Assembly (NCBI GenBank): GCA_963921795.1
Contig: OY997659.1
Coordinates: 55,355,872-55,419,871 of the forward strand
Direction: 5' to 3'
Length of the DNA stretch: 64,000 bases
From: Nannobrachium achirus
Taxonomy: Eukaryota > Chordata > Actinopteri > Myctophiformes > Myctophidae
The notes beneath the pieces are model-generated. The model searched no databases, was not told the origin of the DNA, and saw nothing but the letters and a program-made list of their open reading frames with translations. A program made the translations under genes and the position numbers. This document shows positions 34,771 to 46,639 of this stretch, piece after piece (the stretch's first letter is position 1; each line of letters starts with the position of its first letter).

Positions 34771-35337
34771 TGCTTGTGCGTGTTTGTGTTTGTGTACAGT
34801 TGAAGCAACTCGGCACTTTAGGGACCATTGGGCGGCCATGAAGGACAATTCAAGGTGGAAAGAAAAAAAGGGTCACTAGGCCAGCCATGCAAGGACAATT
34901 TGCATTGCCATGGGCTGCGAGGGGGAGGCTGACCTCCGCCCACTAAAGAACACAGATCAGCTGAGCAAGTAGGTGGAGTCCAAAAAGTTGCCTTTTAATA
35001 CATACTCAAACTCCAGATTTGTTATTTTAACTCTTATATCTTTTTTTCCCACAGATTTATCTCAGATCAGCGTCACAAACTAGCCCCCACCACAATTAGG
35101 TCATATCTGTTAGACTTCTTTCGTTTTCTTACTCACGTCCTGTGTACCACCCTTCAAAAAGAATCGCGCCTGTCAAAGCACGATATCATGACCATCCAGT
35201 ACAGTTTGGAGTCCCTAAAACACAGCAATACGCCAAGGGTTAGGGAGGACCAACAAAGTATTCTCCCAGAAAAATCAGGTGAGTCTATTACCAGACCTAT
35301 AAAGCAAGGTGTGTCAAAACACATATTAAGACTTAAC

Positions 35338-35340
<3 letters not shown>

Positions 35341-35398
<58 letters not shown>
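35341..35398. repeat. TA microsatellite in gene D intron
   Basis: A TA run ends just before the acceptor of the exon at 35407. A shorter one is at the same place in gene E (62418-62445). Confidence 0.9.
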
Positions 35399-35399
<1 letters not shown>

Positions 35400-36319
35400 T
35401 TTACAGACGAGGAGCTCAGTGTCGAAAACGAAAATACATTCCTCAACATGGCCATAGAGAGGTTGCCGAAGCTGCTGAGTAAGTAAACATACCCATATCT
35501 TTATATCTGTGCCAGTTGTAAAAAAAACTAAAAATGAACCTTTTCTATTTAGACCGACTGCTGAGGGACTTTAAAAACAATACCCTAAAGGAGGTCCAAG
35601 GGCTCTTGGCAGGATACCTCATCCTGAGGACAGGACACCGGCCAGAAGTCCTGACCAACATGACGGTTGAATAATTAAAGAAAGCAAAAATGGCAAAGGA
35701 CCTCCAGGTGATTCATGTAAGTCAAGACTTCTAACACCTCTCATTGGTATTGTCTAAATCTATTTTTATGGAACCTTGGTAGAATCTTTAGGGGGCCTGT
35801 AGACACCAAATAACATTGGATGGCTCCTAAGAGGTTTCTGTGTTAGGGTTAGTAGGGGGTCACTTTTTGGGTGGGAAACTTTATTAATTTAATAGCAAAT
35901 TGTCTGCCCAAATTCCTATCAAATCCATCCATTTTTTATAACTAAGTAGAAGGCAAATTCTATTTTCACCAACCGCCGACTGGGTTAGGGACGTGTCAAT
36001 TCTTGGGTTTGGGTCACTTATATGGTGAGGTTTGAATGGATTTTAGACCTTGGGTCACTGAATGTGTTTAAATCTTCACACAATGTGCTTCTTCTGTTTT
36101 AGGTCAGGGATCACAAGACCTCATCTACAAAGGGCCCGGCCGCCCTGCGACTCAAGCCAGTTGAACATAAGTGGCTGACCCAGCTTAACAATACGTGCGT
36201 CATTAACAACGTCACGTCAAAACAAGTTTTTTGTAACAAGGCCGGGGGGACAGTGAGGGATCTCGGGAAGTATGTGCAACAGCAGTGGGAGGAGGCCGGT
36301 CTCCCGGGAAAGGTCAGCC

Positions 36320-36323
36320 TTAA
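36320..36323 (+). other. Left TTAA target duplication
   Basis: TTAA within the coding exon (CAGCCTTAACA); its partner is at 42189-42192. Removing the element and one TTAA would rejoin the exon to sequence matching gene E at 63080-63118. Confidence 0.85.
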
Positions 36324-36886
36324 CACACGGGTGACTAACCGGTCCTTTAGGCCGATTTTGAGATTTCAAAGTGCAATAACTCTCCCCTTGAATGTCTCAG
36401 AAATTTCCCCTTCCATGACTTTTCCTAAATACTCAAGATATATGTTCTCGTTTTATTTCCACTTCTGAAACGTTTCCTAATTATGAAATAAAATACAATT
36501 ATACCACTCTGACGGCACTTATCGGCAGAAATGACCGTTCTCCCCCATTTCTCCCAGCAGCAAGAGACTTCACACCTACAGCCCCCCTGGAGTGCGCCTT
36601 TGTTCCTTCTAATAGAACATTTACATGTCCCTGTCAGCAAAGATAACATGACTAAATACACTATCTCTAATGTTGTATTTTATAATTGAAAATAATAATG
36701 ATAATATCAATGTATCAATTGTATTGTTATCGCACATTATCGCACCACGTAACAGTTCTTCATTTCGTTGCGATAGAGAATGCAGATATGCGGTGGTGTA
36801 AAGTAACGTTACGTAGGCCTACAGTTTTGCGGTATTTGTAGTACTTGAGAGTATAATATATACAGTATACCATATATAATGAGCCA

Positions 36887-36928
36887 AATGAAACCAAATG
36901 GAACCGTCCGGGTCCATTTGGTTTCATT
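36887..36928. repeat. Hairpin
   Basis: AATGAAACCAAATGGA and TCCATTTGGTTTCATT are perfect reverse complements separated by about ten bases. It lies in the non-coding left half of the piggyBac element. Confidence 0.85.
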
Positions 36929-37109
36929 CTACAGACACACGTTTGGCGAGGCTGTTTTTTCCCCCCAGCTGTAGCCTATCATTATCGCCTAATTCTTCTC
37001 TGTCCTGCGATGGTGTTTGCGTTCGTCAATCATATCTGATCATTTGAGTTATAATTTGAGGGTTATAAATGTTTGAGTTATAAATGTCCATAACGTTGTA
37101 CACTCTGTC

Positions 37110-37121
37110 TCTTCTCTTTCT

Positions 37122-37152
<31 letters not shown>

Positions 37153-37155
37153 TTC
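37110..37155. repeat. CT microsatellite
   Basis: First of three CT tracts in the element (also 38190-38246 and 38831-38900). All three follow the phrase CATAACGTT(G/A)TACACTCT, so the tract was copied with its flank. Confidence 0.85.
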
Positions 37156-37489
37156 AAAGGTGAACTGTAAAAACTATTGTGTAGCGACATTATTATTATG
37201 TACATTTCCATTTGTTAACTTCAAATAAATGTTTCAATCCATTGATCAGTGGCTGCATTCTTTACTGATAGCTGTGTAATTTGAATAGCCAATGTGTTAG
37301 TATTGTTTTGAAATAGGCCAATTTGTTAGTTTCGAAACAATTCACACAGTACTGTGTGAATTAAAGTGGTTTATGTATAGGCCTATTTTATATTATAATT
37401 TGTAAATACGTTTTGAAATAAATGTCTAGTGGAGTAGAAGTTAAAATATTGGAAATTGGATTTACTAACGTAAAGTACAAATAGCCAAG

Positions 37490-37920
37490 TTCTCCAAGTT
37501 AGAATGTATTTTTTTGTACTTTACTTTACTTTACTTGAGTATTTCCAATTTCCAATACTTTTTCTTCTACTCCACTACATCTCGGAACCAAATACTCCAC
37601 TACATTTATTTGAAAACTCCAGTTAGTTACTTTGCAGATATAGCCTACATTCTAATCTTATAAAACATACATAAACCACTTTAGCCCTATGTTATACCAA
37701 GGCTATTTGAAAATAGCCGATCTACAAGCTCACAACGAGCTTGTAGATCTGCTATTTTCAAACATTTTGTACTTTTACTTTTGGTACTTTGAGTACATTT
37801 GGTTACCAATACTTTTGTACTTTTACCCAAGTACATTTTAAATTCTGGACTTTTACTTGTAACAGAGTGATTCTACATTGCAGTATTGATACTTTTTACT
37901 TAATTATAAAAATTCCACCA
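37490..37920. repeat. AT-rich inverted-repeat (MITE-like) segment
   Basis: TACTTTACTTGAGTATTTCC, CTACTCCACTACAT and TTTGTACTTTTACCC give the self-complementary look of small non-autonomous DNA elements common in fish. Family assignment was not attempted. Confidence 0.4.
37709..37759. repeat. Hairpin of the AAAATAGC-GATCTACA family
   Basis: GAAAATAGCCGATCTACAAG..CTC pairs with GAG..CTTGTAGATCTGCTATTTTC (23-base stem, one mismatch, 5-base loop). Related hairpins are at 51106-51180 and 59905-59984. Confidence 0.9.
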
Positions 37921-38180
37921 CTGTGTAAACGTTTGTGTTCTCATCATATTATGACAACATGAACGAAACAAAATGTATTGTCGTTCTCTCAGGTGGAAAC
38001 CTTGTATGTCCACTTCAAAACCAGACTTTGGCTTATGTGCATAGCATTGTGAGCTTGTGTCTATAATCTTAGCTCTTGGAAACCAATGTCTAACCCAAAT
38101 TAATGTCAGTGGTCATTTAGAAATCAATCATATCTGATAATTTGAGTTATAAATGTCCATAACGTTATACACTCTCTCTC

Positions 38181-38189
<9 letters not shown>

Positions 38190-38249
<60 letters not shown>

Positions 38250-38825
38250 CTCTCTGAACTGTAAAAACTATTGTGTAGCGACATTATTATTATGTACATT
38301 TAACATTTCCATTTGTTAACTTCAAATAAATGTTTCAATCCATTGATCAGTGGCTGCATTCCTTACTGATAGCTGTGTAATTTGAATAGCCAATGTGTTA
38401 GTATTGTTTTGAAATAGGCCAATTTGTTAGTTTCGAAACAATTCACACAGTAGTGTGTGAATTAAAGTGGTTTATGTATAGGCCTATTTTATATTATAAT
38501 TTGTAAATACGTTTTGAAATAAATGTGGCCTAGTGGAGTAGAAGTTAAAATATTGGAAATTGGATTTACTAACGTATATAAAGTACAAATAGCCAAGTTC
38601 TCCAAGTTAGAATGTATTTGTATTGTCGTTCTCTCAGGTGGAAACCTTGTATGTCCACTTCAAAACCAGACTTTGGCTTATGTGCATAGCATTGTGAGCT
38701 TGTGTCTATAATCTTAGCTCTTGGAAACCAATGTCTAACCCAAATTAATGTCAGTGGTCATTTAGAAATCAATCATATCTGATAATTTGAGTTATAAATG
38801 TCCATAACGTTATACACTCTCTCTC

Positions 38826-38900
<75 letters not shown>
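38190..38900. repeat. Tandem duplication with CT microsatellites
   Basis: Two CT tracts (38190-38246, 38831-38900). Their left flanks (TGTATTGTCGTTCTCTCAGG through CATAACGTTATACACTCT) start at about 37975 and 38614, an offset of 639 bases. No genes here. Confidence 0.8.
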
Positions 38901-38903
<3 letters not shown>

Positions 38904-38970
38904 GAATCATATCTGATCTGACAATTAGTTATAAATGTGCATAAGGTATCTCTGATGTAATGTAATATAC

Positions 38971-39094
<124 letters not shown>

Positions 39095-39172
39095 TGTGAA
39101 GTCACATTATTTTGCCTTATACATGAAAGGATTACAGTGTCACATTCCTACCACGGCGCAATATTTTCACAG

Positions 39173-40555
39173 ATACACCAGGCCCTACTGCTTTTGCCAA
39201 GGTCAGAATTCAGGATGAGTTGAGCAGTTTTCTGTGCTTGCTGGACAACAACATGCTGGAGAACATAAAAGACTGCACAGTTAAAATGGCCCGCAGTGAT
39301 GAAAATAATGGTGATTGGGATTTGTCTGTGACGGAACTGAAAGCATTCATCAGTGTGTTTTTTTTGCGGGCCATGCTAACCAATGGCTTTCCCTTGAATC
39401 AACTGTGGGACCAAAAATATTGAAATCACCTGGTAAAGGAAGTCATGTCGCGTGATCGGTTCAAATCAATCATGCGCTACCTGCGTTTTGATGACAAGGA
39501 CACCAGGGAGGCCCGCAAAGAACAGGACAAGTTTGCTGCAATGTCTCATGTCTGGGACGCGTTCACAGAAAACTGTCAAGCGTGTTTTGTGCCTGGAGTC
39601 AACATCACAGTGGATGAGCAGCTCTTCCCCACAAAGGCAAGATGCGGATTTACACAATACATGGCCAACAAACCAGACAAGTTTGGAATTAAATTTTGGG
39701 TTGCTGCTGACCTGAATACCAAATACTTCCTAAATGGATTCCCCTACCTTGGAAAGGGCAGTTACCGCAGGTAATTTAATGTTCTTTTCCTAAACATGTA
39801 TAAAATGTCTATACATCCACAATATATATTAGGCTGCCTGTATTATGTTGTAATAACCATTATCCTCCCCCTCTCTCTCCCCCTCTCTTTGTAGCCCTGG
39901 CGTTCCTCTGTCCCAAGATGTCGTGCAGAGATTGGTAAAACCATTCCTCAACAAAGGACGAAACATCACAATGGACAACTTTTTCACTTCGATGAAGCTG
40001 GCACAGAGTCTTCTAGCATCAAATACAACGCTGCTTGGGACTGTGAACAGACAGAGGCGCGAGTTACCTCCGAGCGCACGGGAGAAGGGTCTGCTCCACA
40101 GCAACAGATTGCTGAAAGCCTCAGATGCGACGCTGACCATTTACCAAAGCAAACCCAACAAAAATGTTTGCATCTTGAGCACCATGCACCCTACCATCGT
40201 GATTGGCACAGACCCCAAGACAAAGCCAGAGTCTGTGACGGATTACAATCAGACCAAATGGGGAGTGGACATTTTGGATCAGATGGCACGCAACTTCACC
40301 GTGAAAACCTGCACCAGTCGCTGGCCAGTGGCTGTCTTTTACAACTTGCTGGACCTGGCTGCCATCAATGCATATGTGTTGTTCAAAGACTGCATGCGCA
40401 AACCCCGACTCACCAGAAGAGAATTCCTACAGGAACTCGGACTTCAGCTATACAAGGAATACATGGAGGAAAGGGGCCGAGCCATGCCAGTGCATACACC
40501 TAGGCGATCGCGGACAGCACTACAGGTAATTACATTGTTTTTATAGTCATTAGTT

Positions 40556-40602
<47 letters not shown>

Positions 40603-40890
40603 GCAAATGTACACATGTATTGTGCATTACAAATCATGTATTCACTCCTTTCTCTCTCTCTCTCTCCCCCACAGCCGCTGCCGACCACACCAAACACACC
40701 ACGAGCTGCAAAGAGGGTCCGAACACCAAACACTCCCCAGACACCTGACACAGACACCCCGAAGAGGAGAAGGCAGTGTCAGCTGAACAGATGCGGAAAC
40801 AAAACTCTAGATTCCTGTCAGAAATGTGGCATCAGAGCGTGTGGCTCGTGTGCTGGGGAGTTCTCCATGACTTGTCCAAAGTGCCTGTAA
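39173..40890 (+). pseudogene. piggyBac-like transposase with one premature stop
   Basis: Three exons: 39173-39770, 39895-40525 and 40675-40890, with GT-AG borders and matching phases (1, 2, 0). The three acidic catalytic landmarks of the family are present: ITVDEQLFP, ITMDNFFTS and WGVDILDQM. The C-terminus is a cysteine-rich zinc-binding domain (CGNKTLDSCQKCGIRACGSC, then CPKC). An in-frame TGA at 39421-39423 interrupts the first exon after LWDQKY, a position that is normally glycine in relatives; one base change from GGA would explain it. Upstream N-terminal coding exons are not identified, since the first exon starts in phase 1. Predicted role: cutting and pasting the host element at TTAA. 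This copy is probably inactive unless the stop is bypassed or the sequence is in error. Confidence 0.85.
40558..40597. repeat. TA microsatellite in transposase intron
   Basis: Short TA run in the last intron, followed by a pyrimidine tract and acceptor CCCACAG. Confidence 0.9.
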
Positions 40891-40999
40891 ATGCACCAGA
40901 ACGAACATTTTTTTTTGTGGTGAACTTGAAGTTGCATGCCAGCATGTTTTATTTTTTGCCTGTTTTTATTACACACTTGCTTTATATTCTGATGTAAAC

Positions 41000-41030
41000 T
41001 GTTGAAAACAATAAACGTTGTTGAATTATG
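41000..41030 (+). terminator. Transposase polyadenylation signal
   Basis: AATAAA in GAAAACAATAAACGTTG, about 120 bases after the transposase stop codon. Confidence 0.7.
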
Positions 41031-42188
41031 ACACTTTCTTCGTTGCTGTTATTTATTCATTCATCAGTATGCCTGTATTATTATTATTATTATTATTATT
41101 ATTTGTAATAGTAGTATTATTTACCACTATTACCATCATTGTTTGATAATATAAGCATACGGGCATAAGGGGACTAAACACAGCAAAACCCCAAAATAAT
41201 GAGAGTTTTATAATAGCCTATCAAGCAACAGAAATGAATTACTACTAGTTGTAGGCTGCCTACAGAGAATTATTGTCTCTCTGTCACAGTCACCGCCGTG
41301 TTCATATTTCAAGCTCAACACACATTGATTGGATGACAGAATATTTTATTAGACATACATGTATAGCCCTACCACATGTAAAAAAAAAACATTCGTGAAA
41401 GCAACCTCTCTCGCTCACGCACACAGACAGATTTTGCATCGAAACAGGAAACAATTTAAGTATCTCATATAACATGGAATGACAGGGATAGAACACAGTA
41501 CTATGCAGTAGTAATAGTAGGCCTAATAATAATAACTAATAACTATGGGTAATAATAATAGTAATAAGAATAATAAAGTCGGGACATATGAAAGCTTTGG
41601 CCTAATTATTTTATTTTGTCATGTGTCTAATCTAATCTCCACATTAGATTACTAATCAATAGCGCGGTGCGTGCTGTGTTGGCCTTGAATCTCCCAAACC
41701 GTAAATAAAACAAAGCCATAAAAGATATGTTTCTGGATAAACAAACGTGTCTATAACCACTCAAACTGCATGGCGCACTGTGCGCAAAGACGCTGACCAT
41801 TGATTTATTCCTGCATGCAAAACTGAACTGTTTTAAAATGACTTTCAAAACTCAACAATCTGTTATAATACAAAGGCCTCGGCGGATGCTGGGCTGCGCT
41901 GCTAAGCGATACGAAATTAAACCAGTGACATTAAAAGTAAGATCATGATACAGTAGGCCTAGGTCATTTTCTCAAGCCTGTTCCCAAACCATGAAGTTAA
42001 CATTGAAAACGAGAGTGTTTGAGAGGTCAATTGAAATGCTAATTCAAATTCGGAAGACAATAGAACCCCCGCTGGCAGCAGGGGGAGGAAGTGTTGCGCT
42101 CCTGGGCAAAAAGGGAGAGAAAATAACGGTCAAAATGAACGATAAATGCAGGCGTAGTGGTAGTTTTTTATTTTCAGTCACCCAAGTG
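41031..42188. other. Right non-coding arm of the piggyBac element
   Basis: AT-rich sequence with an ATT microsatellite at about 41080-41103, ending in the right inverted terminus (42171-42188). The short ORFs here have no recognisable features. Confidence 0.6.
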
Positions 42189-42192
42189 TTAA

Positions 42193-45100
42193 CAGGATGA
42201 GGACTTCTACAACCAGCAAGGTACATTTTACAAACCAAAGACTTTCAACAGACAGATCGTAAAATTAAGTTTTATTACTTAGACCTTCTCTTCCATCCAC
42301 AGACACATCGTACCCAGGATAGGCTCGGGCAGGAGGCCGTTGCCCAGGCTATGCAGCACAACCTGGAAACGGCAAAAACGGCACGGGACCTCTTAGACAA
42401 GAGGTACGACGACGATGACGAGCTGAGTGGTAAAGAGAAAGGGATAAATTCTGATGGTGACACTGACTATGATAACGAGGTCATACAACTTGATGACAAA
42501 TCGATCGGTGAGTTCCAATTCTGTAAATATGAGCTAGATCTGTTTAAACCAAAATATTTATTTTTGACCATTGAAAGACGTCAAACTATAAGACTAATTA
42601 TGTTATTTTCGATGTAATTACAGACACTTCCTCGAGGTCATCACAGGATGAGGAGGAAGAGGAGGAAAGAGAAGAGGAGGAGACAGAAGAGAAGGAGGAG
42701 CAGGAGGAGGAGGAAAAAGAGCAGGAGGAGGTGGTGGTGACAAAACTGATCGGAGTTGTCAAGGGTATCCCATCTATGCCAAGAAGGCAGGGCCTCAAAG
42801 GGTTAGGTAAGACATTTACAATTACTCTTCAAATTGTAAGGATAGTTACGGAGGCAGGTTCATTCCTGTTCCAGTTTTAAGAAGACTTGTGTGTTGCGTA
42901 ACAACAAAGTTAATTATTTTTCTCTCAACAGGTCCAGCTCTTCCTGAACGGCTTCAAGCCCCCCCGCTCCCAGGAGGTAGGTTCAATTCCCTGTTCGGTT
43001 TTAAGAAGACTTGTGTTAGGGGCAGGAACAAATCTAGGTAAATTGAATTTTTAACATGGTACTTGATAGGAAATCGTCTTTGACCATTTAACATAGAACA
43101 AATAGACTAGTGTGTTGCATAACAACAAAGTTATTTATTTTTCTCTCAACAGGTCCAGCTCCTCCTGAACGGCTTCAAGCCCCCCCGCTACCAGGAGGTA
43201 GGTTCAATTCCCGGTTCCGTTTTAAGAAGACTTGTGTTAGGGGCAGAAACAAATCTAGGCAAATTGAATTTTTAACATGGTACTTGATAGGAAATCGTCT
43301 TTGACCATTTAACATAGAACAAATAGACTAGTGTGTTGCATAACAACAAAGTTATTTATTTTTCTCTCAACAGGTCCAGCTCCTCCTGAACGGCTTCAAG
43401 CCCCCCCGCTCCCAGGAGGTAGGTTCAATTCCCGGTTCCGTTTTAAGAAGACTCGTGTTAGGGGCAGGAACAAATCTAGGCAAATTGAATTTTTAACATG
43501 GTACTTGATAGGAAATCGTCTTTGACCATTTAACATAGAACAACTAGACTTGTGTTTTGCGTAACAACAAAGTTAATTATTTTTCTCTCAACAGGTCCAG
43601 CTCCTCCTGAACGGCTTCAAGCCCCCTCGCTCCCAGGAGGTAGGTTCAATTCCCTGTTCGGTTTTAAGAAGACTTGTGTTAGGGGCAGGAACAAATCTAG
43701 GCAAATTGAAATTTTAACATGGTACTTGATAGGAAATCGTCTTTGACCATTTAACATAGAACAAATAGACTTGTGTGTTGCATAACAACAAAGTTATTTA
43801 TTTTTCTCTCAACAGGTCCAGCTCCTCCTGAACGGCTTCAAGCCCCCCCGCTCCCAGGAGGTAGGTTCAATTCCCGGTTCCGTTTTAAGAAGACTTGTGT
43901 TAGGGGCAGAAACAAATCTAGGCAGATTGAATTTTTAACATGGTACTTGATAGGAAATCGTCTTTGACCATTTAACATAGAACAAATAGACTTGTGTGTT
44001 GCGTAACAACAAAGTTAATTATTTTTCTCTCAACAGGTCCAGCTCCTCCTGAACGGCTTCAAGCCCCCTCGCTCCCAGGAGGTAGGTTCAATTCCCGGTT
44101 CCGTTTTAAGAAGACTTGTGTTAGGGGCAGGAACAAATCTAGGCAAATTGAATTTTTAACATGGTACTTGATAGGAAATCGTCTTTGACCATTTAACATA
44201 GAACAAATAGAATTGTGTGTTGCGTAACAACAAAGTTAATTATTTTTCTCTCAACAGGTCCAGCTCCTCCTGAACGGCATCAAGCCCGCCCGCTCCCACG
44301 AGGTAGGTTGAATTCCCGGTTCGGTTTTAAGAAGACTTGTGTTAGGGGCAGGAACAAATCTATGCAAATTGAATTTTTAACAAGGTACTTGATAGGAAAT
44401 CGTCTTTGACCATTTAACATAGAACAAATACCCTGGAACCTTCTTTTGCCTAACAACTAGGATACCAATATTCATTCATTTATTAATGTATTAATTTATT
44501 CATTCATAAAGGTATTTATTTATTCAATTATTCATTATCGTTAGTTCAGCAGGTGAGGTTATTGGGTTATTGGGTCAAAAGATTCACTGATTTGATTTAA
44601 AATGTGTTTGAAAAATGTGTTAACTAATTATGTTATATACTCAATGTAATTACAGAAAGTTCCTCGAGCTCATCGGAAGAGGAGGGAACAGAAGAGGAGG
44701 AAGAGGAGCAGGAGGAGCAGGAGAAGGAGGAAGAAGAGCAGGAGGAGGAGGTGGAGGTGGTGGTGAAGAAAAAGAAAAAAAATCGACCTGGTCCTTCCGC
44801 ATCCTTCTATAGCGCACAAAAGAAATGGTGGCAACGGGTTAGCCTGCACTCCAAGGCGAGCATTCGCCTCCACCCCTCCCCCAAGGAGGCAAAGAGGAGG
44901 CGAGTACTGAAGAGCGTCAGGTTCACGCCAAACACCAAGAAGGCCCTCCGGGGAGTGAAAGAAGAAGCCTTAAATCCACATATCCGAATCCTCAAAGGGT
45001 TAGGTAAGACATTTACATTTACTCTTCAAATTGTAAGAATACTTGTGTGTGTGACTAGATCAATAATGTATGTTCCAACACCTCCTGGAAAACATATGCG

Positions 45101-46390
45101 TTCATGCAGTTCATGCACCTCTGCAGAGCTTGAGGGGGAGACAAATGAAGGTGAGTAAATTTTGGATTTATTGGGAATTTATTGGCATTTATTGGAATAT
45201 TTAAAATAAGACTTGATATGACATTGGCCCTGACAACCTTAGTAGGGGGTCACTTTTTGGGTGGGAAACTATTAATTTGATAGAAAATTGTCTGCCCAAA
45301 TTCCTATCAGATCCATTCAATGGACATTGAATAATAATGGTGTCTAACATCCATATTTGTAATGTTTGTTTTAACAGCTCAAGCTCCTCATGGAAAGATG
45401 GTTAAACGTAAGGGCAATAATTATTCCAAATTGTAACAATACTTTCGTTTGACAGTATTGACAAGTATTGACATCCATAATAATGTTTCCTTCAACAGGG
45501 CAGCTTACCTTCCAAATGGAATGTGGACAGCAGCAGCCCAGCAGCCCAGCAGAGTCAGAAGGCCCCCCAGCAGCCCTCTCCCTCTGGATCCTCAGGCCCA
45601 GCGCCAGCCCCTGCCCAGGCGGATATAAATGTGTCTTTCCTTCCACCTGCCCCCACTGCCTCAGGCCAAGCACTTTCCAACCCCTCTGGCTCTGACCCCT
45701 CTGTGTTTATAGACGCAGAAGAGCTAACCCTAAACCTAAACCCACCCCCCCCCCCCCTCCCCCCCAAATGAAGAAGAGCGTGAAAGAGTCCCTCATCCCG
45801 GACCCCTTTGAATGAGGACAGCTGTGTCTTTTTTTTTTTTTTTTTTAGGTCAACAGAGGCTGGTCATTTTTTTGGTAGTTTTTGACCACTTCAAAGAATA
45901 TTGACGAAGACAGCTGTTTTTTTTTATGTCACCAGAGGCTGGTCGTTTTTAGTTATCCCGAAACCCTTTGAATGAGGACAGCTGTCTCTTTTTTTGTTTG
46001 TTTTTTAGGTCACCAGAGGCTGGTAATTTTTTTTGGTAGTTTTTGACCCCTTGAAAAAATATTGAAGAAGAGCCTGACGAGCCTAAAACCTGAAGAGCCT
46101 GAAGAGTCCCTCATCCCGGACCCCTTTGAATGAGGACAGCTGTCTCTTTTTTTGTTTTTTTTAGGTCACCAGAGGCTGGTCATTTTTTTTTTGTAGTTTT
46201 TGACCCCTTCAAAGGATATTGACGAAGACAGCTGTTTTTTTTTTATGTCACCAGAGGCTGGTCGTTTTAAGTTATCCCGAACCCCTTTGAATGAGGACAG
46301 CTGTCTCTCTTTTTTATTTATGTCACCAGAGGCTGGTCGGTTTTCGTTTATTTTTGGATTTATGGAAATAAAGGCTGTTTACAATTATAT
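42193..46390 (+). CDS. Gene D, 3' part: recombinase C-terminus, acidic exons, proline micro-exons
   Basis: Exons: remnant 42189-42221 (RMRTSTTSK); 42303-42507 (LGQEAVAQAMQHNLETAKTA, then acidic); 42624-42806 (Glu-rich, ending KGIPSMPRRQGLKGL); seven 45-base micro-exons from 42932 to 44302; 44656-45003 (a second Glu-rich exon with a basic tail RRRVLKSVRFTPNTKKAL); 45127-45150; 45378-45407; last exon from 45499. All except the first two are symmetric phase-1 exons. In the linked frame the last exon stops at 45695 (ending FQPLWL). Another frame, to 45771, has the Pro/Ser composition of gene A's tail, so a frameshift is possible. AATAAA at 46367. The exon pairs 42624 and 44656 start alike (TSSRSSQDEE / SSSSSEEEG), so they are paralogous duplicates. 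Expression is doubtful because the 5' half is broken. Confidence 0.6.
42932..44302 (+). repeat. Seven-copy 221-bp exon-plus-intron array
   Basis: Identical-length units put a 45-base exon at 42932, 43153, 43374, 43595, 43816, 44037 and 44258. Each exon encodes GPAPPERLQAPPLPG with minor variation (the last has ERHQARPLPR). Acceptor TCTCTCAACAG and donor GTAGGTTCAATTCC are kept in all. Phase 1-1 exons of 15 codons let copy number change without frame loss. More copies lie at 63304-64000. Confidence 0.9.
45774..46366 (+). repeat. Tandem repeat in gene D 3' UTR
   Basis: GACAGCTGT(C/G)TCTTTTTTT and GGTCACCAGAGGCTGGTC alternate several times with T-runs, interspersed with CCCTTTGAATGAGGACAG. The second phrase contains the self-complementary CCAGAGGCTGG. 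No coding role. Confidence 0.75.
46367..46372 (+). terminator. Gene D polyadenylation signal
   Basis: AATAAA in GGAAATAAAGGCTGTTT, followed by ATCTGAATCATCATTC, the same tail as genes A and B. Confidence 0.8.
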
Positions 46391-46639
46391 CTGAATCATC
46401 ATTCTATTTATCATGGGAATGTTATTAATTTTCTTTATATAGGAACTTAGTGTCATAACTTAACTTGTGTGTTGTATTAGGTTAACAATGAATGGATTTC
46501 AAGAAATAATGGGGTGCCCAATTCATTATCAATGACACTCAGTTTTTCACCAAATAGTTAGGGTTGGGGTTAGGGTTAGCCACTCAGGATTGTTTTAGGG
46601 GAAAGAAACATTTGCAGGTTATTGGGTGTTTTAACATGG

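Larger units (their letters stand above)
33468..36323 (+). pseudogene. Gene D, 5' part: zinc fingers and recombinase-like domain, broken
   Basis: Exons: 33468-33616 (finger, VACPMVGCRQGDCFLKSHL), an exon 3 remnant to about 33810, 33924-34041 (TLGKLANLRASGVAMVSELD), 34346-34596, 34800-34968, 35055-35278, 35407-35478, 35553-35716 and from 36103. Compared with gene E, the acceptor and start of exon 3 are deleted. Exons 5 and 10 are fused out of frame near 34362. There is a TAG in the exon at 34800 (reads KGH-stop) and a TAA in the recombinase exon after TNMTVE. The last exon is cut by the piggyBac element at the TTAA 36320-36323. The recombinase-like features are APTTIRSYLLDFFRFL, TGHRPEVLTNMT and RDHKTSSTKGPAAL. 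Confidence 0.85.

Noticed and set aside
34661..34879. ORFs of alternating Cys-Val or Thr-His
   Set aside because: Translated GT/CA microsatellites (also at 49213 and 57355).
41991..42200. 69-codon ORF crossing the right piggyBac terminus
   Set aside because: It runs over the transposon end and TTAA, has no motif and no copy elsewhere.
43110..44409. 64-codon ORFs in each 221-bp unit
   Set aside because: Only the middle 15 residues correspond to an exon with splice sites; the rest reads into the intron.
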